Origin: Micromonospora_J zhanjiangensis
GTDB taxonomy: Bacteria; Actinomycetota; Actinomycetes; Mycobacteriales; Micromonosporaceae
DNA length: 64,000 bases
Assembly: GCF_042650605.1 (NCBI RefSeq)
Contig: NZ_JBHSBN010000031.1
Location: 1-64,000 of the forward strand
Direction: 5' to 3'
The position numbers and the translations under genes were made by a program. Shown here piece after piece: positions 59,895 to 64,000 of the stretch (positions within the stretch are counted from its first letter, which is position 1; the number at the start of each line of letters is the position of its first letter). Under the pieces are notes generated by a model, which worked only from the letters and a program-made list of their open reading frames with translations, ran no database searches and was not told the origin of the DNA.

Positions 59895-62800
59895 TCAGAC
59901 CCGGGAGACGGCCACCGTGACCGACTCGCCCTCGCCGACCTCACCGGTGAAGCCCTCGGCCAGCTCGGTCAGCACGACCGAGTCGGCGAGCACCTCGCGG
60001 GCGACGAAGTCGCGGTGCGTCTCCACCGCGCCGGCCACCTCCGCCGGCGCCGCCAGCCGCACCTCGATCCGGTCGGACACGTCCAGGTCGGCCGCCCGGC
60101 GGGCCTGCTGCACCACCCGTACGACGTCCCGGGCCAGCCCTTCGGCCGCCAGTTCCGGGGTGACCGTGGTGTCCAGCACCACCACCCCCTCGCCGCCGGG
60201 CAGCGGGGCGGAGTGCTCGGCGTCGGCGGCGACCAGCTTCAGCTCGTACTCGCCCTCGGCCAGGGTGACGCCGGCGGCCACCGGCGCGCCGTCGACCAGT
60301 TCCCAGTCGCCGGCCTTGACCGCCTTGATCACCTGCTGCACCTGCTTGCCCACCCGGGGCCCGAGCGCCCGCGGCACCACCGTCAGCACCTGCTGGCAGT
60401 AGTCCGCCAGCTGGTCGGTGAACTCCACCCGCTTCACGTTGACCTCGTCGGCGACCAGGTCGGCGAACGGCCGGAGCTGCCCGGCCGCCGGCGAGGCGAC
60501 CACCAGCCGGGCCAGCGGCAGCCGGACCCGCAGGCCCTTGGCCTTGCGCAGGGACAGCGCCACCGAGCAGACCTCCCTGGTCGCGTCCATCGCCGCGACG
60601 AGGTCGTGGTCGGCCGGGAACTCGGCCGCCTCCGGCCAGTCGGTCAGGTGCACCGACCGCTCACCGGTCAGGCCACGCCAGATCTCCTCGACGGTCAGCG
60701 GCGCCAGCGGCGCCACCACCCGGCACACCGTCTCCAGCACGGTGTAGAGGGTGTCGAAGGCGTCCCGGTCGCCCGACCAGAACCGGTCCCGGGACCGGCG
60801 GACGTACCAGTTGGTCAGCGCGTCCAGGTACGACCGCACGGTGCCGCACGCGCCGGAGATGTCGTACGCGTCGAGCTGCGCCTGCGTGGTGTCGACCAGT
60901 TCCCGGGTCTTGGCCAGCACGTACCGGTCCAACAGGGCCGGCGCGGCGGCTGCGCCGCCGCCGATCGACTCGGCGTCCGTCGTCCGTTTGGCTTTGTAGC
61001 CCTCGGCGTTGGCGTAGAGCGAGAAGAAGTACCAGACGTTCCACAGCGGCAGCAGCACCTGGCGCACCGAGTCACGGATCGCCGACTCGCTGACGACCAC
61101 GTCCCCGCCGCGCAGCACCGGCGACGCCATCAACGTCCAGCGCATCGCGTCCGAGCCGTACCGGTCGAACATCTCGTAGACGTCCGGGTAGTTGCGCAGG
61201 CTCTTGGACATCTTCCGGCCGTCGTCGCCCAGCACGATGCCGTGCACCACGGCGGTGCGGAACGCCGGCCGGTCGAACAGCGCGGTGGCCAGCACGTGCA
61301 TGGTGTAGAACCAGCCCCGCACCTGGGGCAGGTATTCCACGATGAAGTCGCCCGGGTAGTGGTCCTCGAACCAGGACGCGTTCTCGAACGGGTAGTGCAC
61401 CTGGGCGAACGGCATCGAGCCGGACTCGAACCAGCAGTCCAGCACCTCCGGCACCCGGCGCATGGTGGAGCGCCCGGTCGGGTCGTCCGGGTTGGGCCGG
61501 GTCAGCTCGTCGATGCCGGGCCGGTGCAGGTCGGTGACCTTCACTCCGAAGTCCCGCTCCAACTCCTCGAACGAGCCGTACACGTCCACCCGGGGATGGT
61601 TCGGGTCGTCCGACTTCCACACCGGGATGGGCGAGCCCCAGAACCGGTTCCGGCTGATCGACCAGTCCCGGGCGCCGGCCAGCCACTTGCCGAACGAACC
61701 GTCCTTGACGTGCCCCGGTATCCAGGCGATCTGCTGGTTGAGTTCCACCATCCGGTCCCGGAACTTCGTCACCGCGACGAACCAGGAGGAGACCGCCTTG
61801 TAGACCAGCGGCGTGTCGCACCGCCAGCAGTGCGGGTACGAGTGCGTGTAGGTGTCCTGCCGCAGCACCACCCCCCGGTCCTTCAGCTCCCGGATCACCG
61901 GCTTGTTGACGTCGAACACCTGCTCGCCCTCGTACGGCGGGACCAGCGCGGTGAACCGGGTGTGGTCGTCGACGGTGACCACGGTCGGGATGCCGGCCGC
62001 GTTGCAGGTGTTCTGGTCGTCCTCACCGAACGCCGGGGCCAGGTGCACGATCCCGGTGCCGTCCTCGGTGGTCACGAACTCGGCGCCGAGCACCTGGTAG
62101 GCGTTGTCCCCGGCCCGGGAGACCAGGAAGTCGTACAGCGGGGTGTAGCGGCGGCCCACCAGGTCCCGGCCGGACACCGTGCCGACCCGCTCGAACCCGT
62201 CCAGTTCCTTCGCGTACGCCTCGACCCGGGCCGCGCCCACGACGTAGCGTTCCCCGGCGCGCTCCAGGACGGCGTACTCGATGTCCGGGCCGACGGCGAG
62301 CGCCAGGTTCGACGGAAGGGTCCACGGCGTGGTGGTCCAGACGCCGAGCCGGACCGGGCCGCGCAGCGGCTCCGGCGCCGAGGCGTCGGCGGTGAGCTGG
62401 AACCAGACGGTCAGCGTCGGGTCGTGCCGGTCCCGGTAGACGTCGTCCATCCGGGTCTCGGTGTTGGACAGCGGGGTCTCGCACCGCCAGCAGTACGCCA
62501 GCACCCGGAAGCCCTCGTAGACCAGGCCCTTGTCGTGCAGGGTCTTGAAGGCCCACATGACGCTTTCCATGTAGTCCGGGTCGAGCGTCTTGTAGGTGTT
62601 GCCGAAGTCGACCCAGCGGGCCTGCCGGTTGACGTACCGCTCCCAGTCCTGGGTGTAGGCCAGCACCGAGGTACGGCAGGCGTCGTTGAACCGCTGCACG
62701 CCGAGTTCGACGATCTCCGCCTTGCTGGTGATGCCGAGCTGCTTCTCGGCCTCCACCTCGGCCGGCAGCCCGTGACAGTCCCAGCCGAACCGGCGCTCGA

Positions 62801-63071
62801 CCCGCCGGCCGCGCATCGTCTGGTAGCGCGGCACCACGTCCTTGGCGTACCCGGTCAGCAGGTGGCCGTAGTGCGGCAGGCCGTTGGCGAACGGCGGACC
62901 GTCGTAGAAGACGTACTCGTTCCCACCCCGGTCGCCGGCGGGCCTGTTCTCGACGCTGGCCTCGAAGGTCTTGTCGGCGGTCCAGTGCTCCAGCACCCGC
63001 CCCTCGACCGCGGGCAGGTCGGGACTCGCCGCCACGCCGGCGGCGTTGTGGTCGTGCAACGGATAGGCCAT
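59895..63071 (-). CDS. ileS: isoleucyl-tRNA synthetase
   Basis: A 1058-residue class I synthetase. The HIGH-type motif is PFANGLPHYGHLLTGYAKD, the KMSKS loop GRKMSKSLRNYPD, and the editing domain contains GTGIVHLAPAFGEDD. There is no C-terminal zinc finger, so this is the actinobacterial/eukaryote-like form that is often less sensitive to mupirocin. The ATG at 63071 is preferred to one nine codons upstream; GGAGAG lies about 8 nt before it. A T-box leader precedes it. Confidence 0.96.
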   Translation of the reverse strand: MAYPLHDHNAAGVAASPDLPAVEGRVLEHWTADKTFEASVENRPAGDRGGNEYVFYDGPPFANGLPHYGHLLTGYAKDVVPRYQTMRGRRVERRFGWDCHGLPAEVEAEKQLGITSKAEIVELGVQRFNDACRTSVLAYTQDWERYVNRQARWVDFGNTYKTLDPDYMESVMWAFKTLHDKGLVYEGFRVLAYCWRCETPLSNTETRMDDVYRDRHDPTLTVWFQLTADASAPEPLRGPVRLGVWTTTPWTLPSNLALAVGPDIEYAVLERAGERYVVGAARVEAYAKELDGFERVGTVSGRDLVGRRYTPLYDFLVSRAGDNAYQVLGAEFVTTEDGTGIVHLAPAFGEDDQNTCNAAGIPTVVTVDDHTRFTALVPPYEGEQVFDVNKPVIRELKDRGVVLRQDTYTHSYPHCWRCDTPLVYKAVSSWFVAVTKFRDRMVELNQQIAWIPGHVKDGSFGKWLAGARDWSISRNRFWGSPIPVWKSDDPNHPRVDVYGSFEELERDFGVKVTDLHRPGIDELTRPNPDDPTGRSTMRRVPEVLDCWFESGSMPFAQVHYPFENASWFEDHYPGDFIVEYLPQVRGWFYTMHVLATALFDRPAFRTAVVHGIVLGDDGRKMSKSLRNYPDVYEMFDRYGSDAMRWTLMASPVLRGGDVVVSESAIRDSVRQVLLPLWNVWYFFSLYANAEGYKAKRTTDAESIGGGAAAAPALLDRYVLAKTRELVDTTQAQLDAYDISGACGTVRSYLDALTNWYVRRSRDRFWSGDRDAFDTLYTVLETVCRVVAPLAPLTVEEIWRGLTGERSVHLTDWPEAAEFPADHDLVAAMDATREVCSVALSLRKAKGLRVRLPLARLVVASPAAGQLRPFADLVADEVNVKRVEFTDQLADYCQQVLTVVPRALGPRVGKQVQQVIKAVKAGDWELVDGAPVAAGVTLAEGEYELKLVAADAEHSAPLPGGEGVVVLDTTVTPELAAEGLARDVVRVVQQARRAADLDVSDRIEVRLAAPAEVAGAVETHRDFVAREVLADSVVLTELAEGFTGEVGEGESVTVAVSRV

Positions 63072-63307
63072 CGCGGGTCGCTCTCCTCGGCAGGTCACGC
63101 TTTCGTGGTCTGCGAGGACGAGCCTTCGGGTACGCCGTGCCGGCGCGCCCGCGGACCCGCGGTACCACCCCGCTTGGCGGTCCGAATGGTGCGACCGCCC
63201 GCTCGTTGGCCGGCTGTGACGGGCCGGACCCGTCCGGTTCTACTGAGCCGGTGCGACCCGGCCGTTCTTCCGGAGGCTCACCGGTGATGGCCGGATCGTC
63301 GCCTGTG
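63072..63307 (-). promoter_or_regulatory. T-box riboswitch for isoleucine upstream of ileS
   Basis: On the minus strand the T-box core GGTGGTACCGCG lies at 63169-63158. A likely Ile specifier ATC (63288-63286) sits in GGCCATCACCGG, before the conserved CCTCCGGAAGAACGG. A -10 box TATCCT lies at 63319-63314. Actinobacterial ileS T-boxes act on translation: uncharged tRNA-Ile frees the ribosome-binding site. Exact stem limits need folding. Confidence 0.88.
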
Positions 63308-63385
63308 CCGCCCAGGATACCCGCCCCGCCCGCACACCCGCCGCCGAGTTACCGGGGCCTCGAATCCGGCGTCTAGGCTGACGGC

Positions 63386-64000
63386 GTGATCCGGATCGAG
63401 CTGGACGAGCCGACGCTGAGCCGGACCCGGATCGCGACCAGCCCGCTCTGGGAGGTCGTGACCAGCCTCTACCTGCTGCACCGCAACCCCGGCGACACGG
63501 TCGGATGGCCGTACGACGGGTGGGCGCGGCACGCCCGGCAGGTGCTCGCCGAGGTGCCGGAGACCGCCCCGGTCCGGCTCTGGTTCGCGGCCGGTTCCCG
63601 GTCGCCGGACTTCCTCAGCCCGATCCCACCCGTCCCCACTCCGACGCTGGCCGAGGAACTGGCGGTGCTGCGGGCCACCTCCGCCGAGACCGTGGCGGAG
63701 TTCCTGCCCCGCTACTACCCGGACGGCCCGCCGGACTGGATCCGGCCGTTCCGGGACGACCCGGCGGATGCCTTCGGTCGGCTGGCCGACGGCGTCGAGG
63801 CGTACTGGGCGGCGGCGATCGCACCGTGGTGGCCGGCCATGCGGGCCGCGCTGGACGAGGAGGTGCTGCACCGGGCCCGCGCGCTGGCGGCGGACGGGCC
63901 GGACGCGCTGCTGGCCGACCTGCACGACCGGGTGCGCTGGGAGCGCCCGGTGCTCACCCTGGTCAAACCGCTGGAGCAGCGCTTCGCCGCGGTGAACCAG
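63386..64000 (+). CDS. DUF5937/ArsR-like transcriptional regulator (3' end cut)
   Basis: From a GTG at 63386 the frame is open for 205 codons to the window edge. The start, VIRIELDEPTLSRTRIATSPLWEV, then VTSLYLLHRNPGDTVG, is typical of DUF5937 proteins, which precede a C-terminal ArsR-like winged helix. That helix, if present, lies beyond the window. TAGGCT ends 6 nt before the GTG, so the transcript is probably leaderless. It is divergent from ileS. Confidence 0.8.
   Translation, partial: MIRIELDEPTLSRTRIATSPLWEVVTSLYLLHRNPGDTVGWPYDGWARHARQVLAEVPETAPVRLWFAAGSRSPDFLSPIPPVPTPTLAEELAVLRATSAETVAEFLPRYYPDGPPDWIRPFRDDPADAFGRLADGVEAYWAAAIAPWWPAMRAALDEEVLHRARALAADGPDALLADLHDRVRWERPVLTLVKPLEQRFAAVNQ

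Noticed and set aside
60015..63287. Open frame of 1090 codons antisense to ileS
   Set aside because: Shadow of ileS, which carries both class I synthetase motifs; the antisense product has no recognisable feature.

Overview
This window is a piece of a high-GC actinobacterial chromosome, most probably from the family Micromonosporaceae (Micromonospora or a close relative). Its core gene order matches the block uppS-recO-era-ybeY-phoH-rsmE-dnaJ2-hrcA-hemW-lepA-rpsT-holA-comEC-comEA-degV-rsfS-nadD-obgE-rpmA-rplU-rne known from Mycobacterium tuberculosis (about Rv2361c to Rv2444c). GTG and TTG starts, 4-nt stop/start overlaps and many apparently leaderless genes fit the same group. Most core genes lie on the minus strand, so the block reads from right to left.

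Layout. 1-1,180: a partial pirin gene, two small genes and a 27-bp tandem repeat. 1,184-12,620: uppS, recO, a surface lipoprotein, an acyltransferase, era, a degenerate cytidine-deaminase-fold protein, a CNNM-type transporter, ybeY, phoH (with an intein) and a HIT hydrolase. An IS607-like element with an apparently intact TnpB but a broken TnpA sits between recO and uppS. 12,800-19,640: an SDR, rsmE, dnaJ, hrcA with a CIRCE operator, a DUF4870 protein, hemW and an enoyl-CoA hydratase. 19,700-24,830: a secreted lysozyme-like protein, a sugar ABC importer without its ATPase, a small membrane stress protein and a Nudix hydrolase. 24,820-30,900: lepA, a DUF4240 protein, an APH-like kinase, rpsT, a small membrane protein and holA. 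30,900-33,980: an accessory island (secreted beta-helix protein, short GntR regulator, two coupled small genes) between holA and comEC. 33,980-41,520: comEC, comEA, a secreted protein, degV, a histidine phosphatase, rsfS and nadD. 41,670-48,210: pepN, a DUF397 protein, trpS behind an attenuator-like leader, and a PadR/MFS efflux pair. 48,270-59,640: obgE, rpmA, rplU, a lipoprotein, rne, a paired radical-SAM system, a membrane protein, a gene scar and plsC. 59,890-64,000: ileS behind a T-box, and a partial DUF5937 regulator.

The core genes serve translation and RNA quality control (era, ybeY, rsmE, rsfS, obgE, lepA, rpsT, rplU, rpmA, ileS, trpS, rne), protein folding (hrcA/dnaJ), DNA repair and uptake (recO, holA, comEA, comEC) and envelope synthesis (uppS, plsC). 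RNA-level control is visible twice: an Ile T-box before ileS, and a Trp-codon leader peptide with alternative hairpins before trpS. The most unusual items are the class 3 intein in PhoH, the streamlined TnpB element that seems to have altered the ends of recO and uppS, and a conserved gene whose only plausible start codon is ATC.
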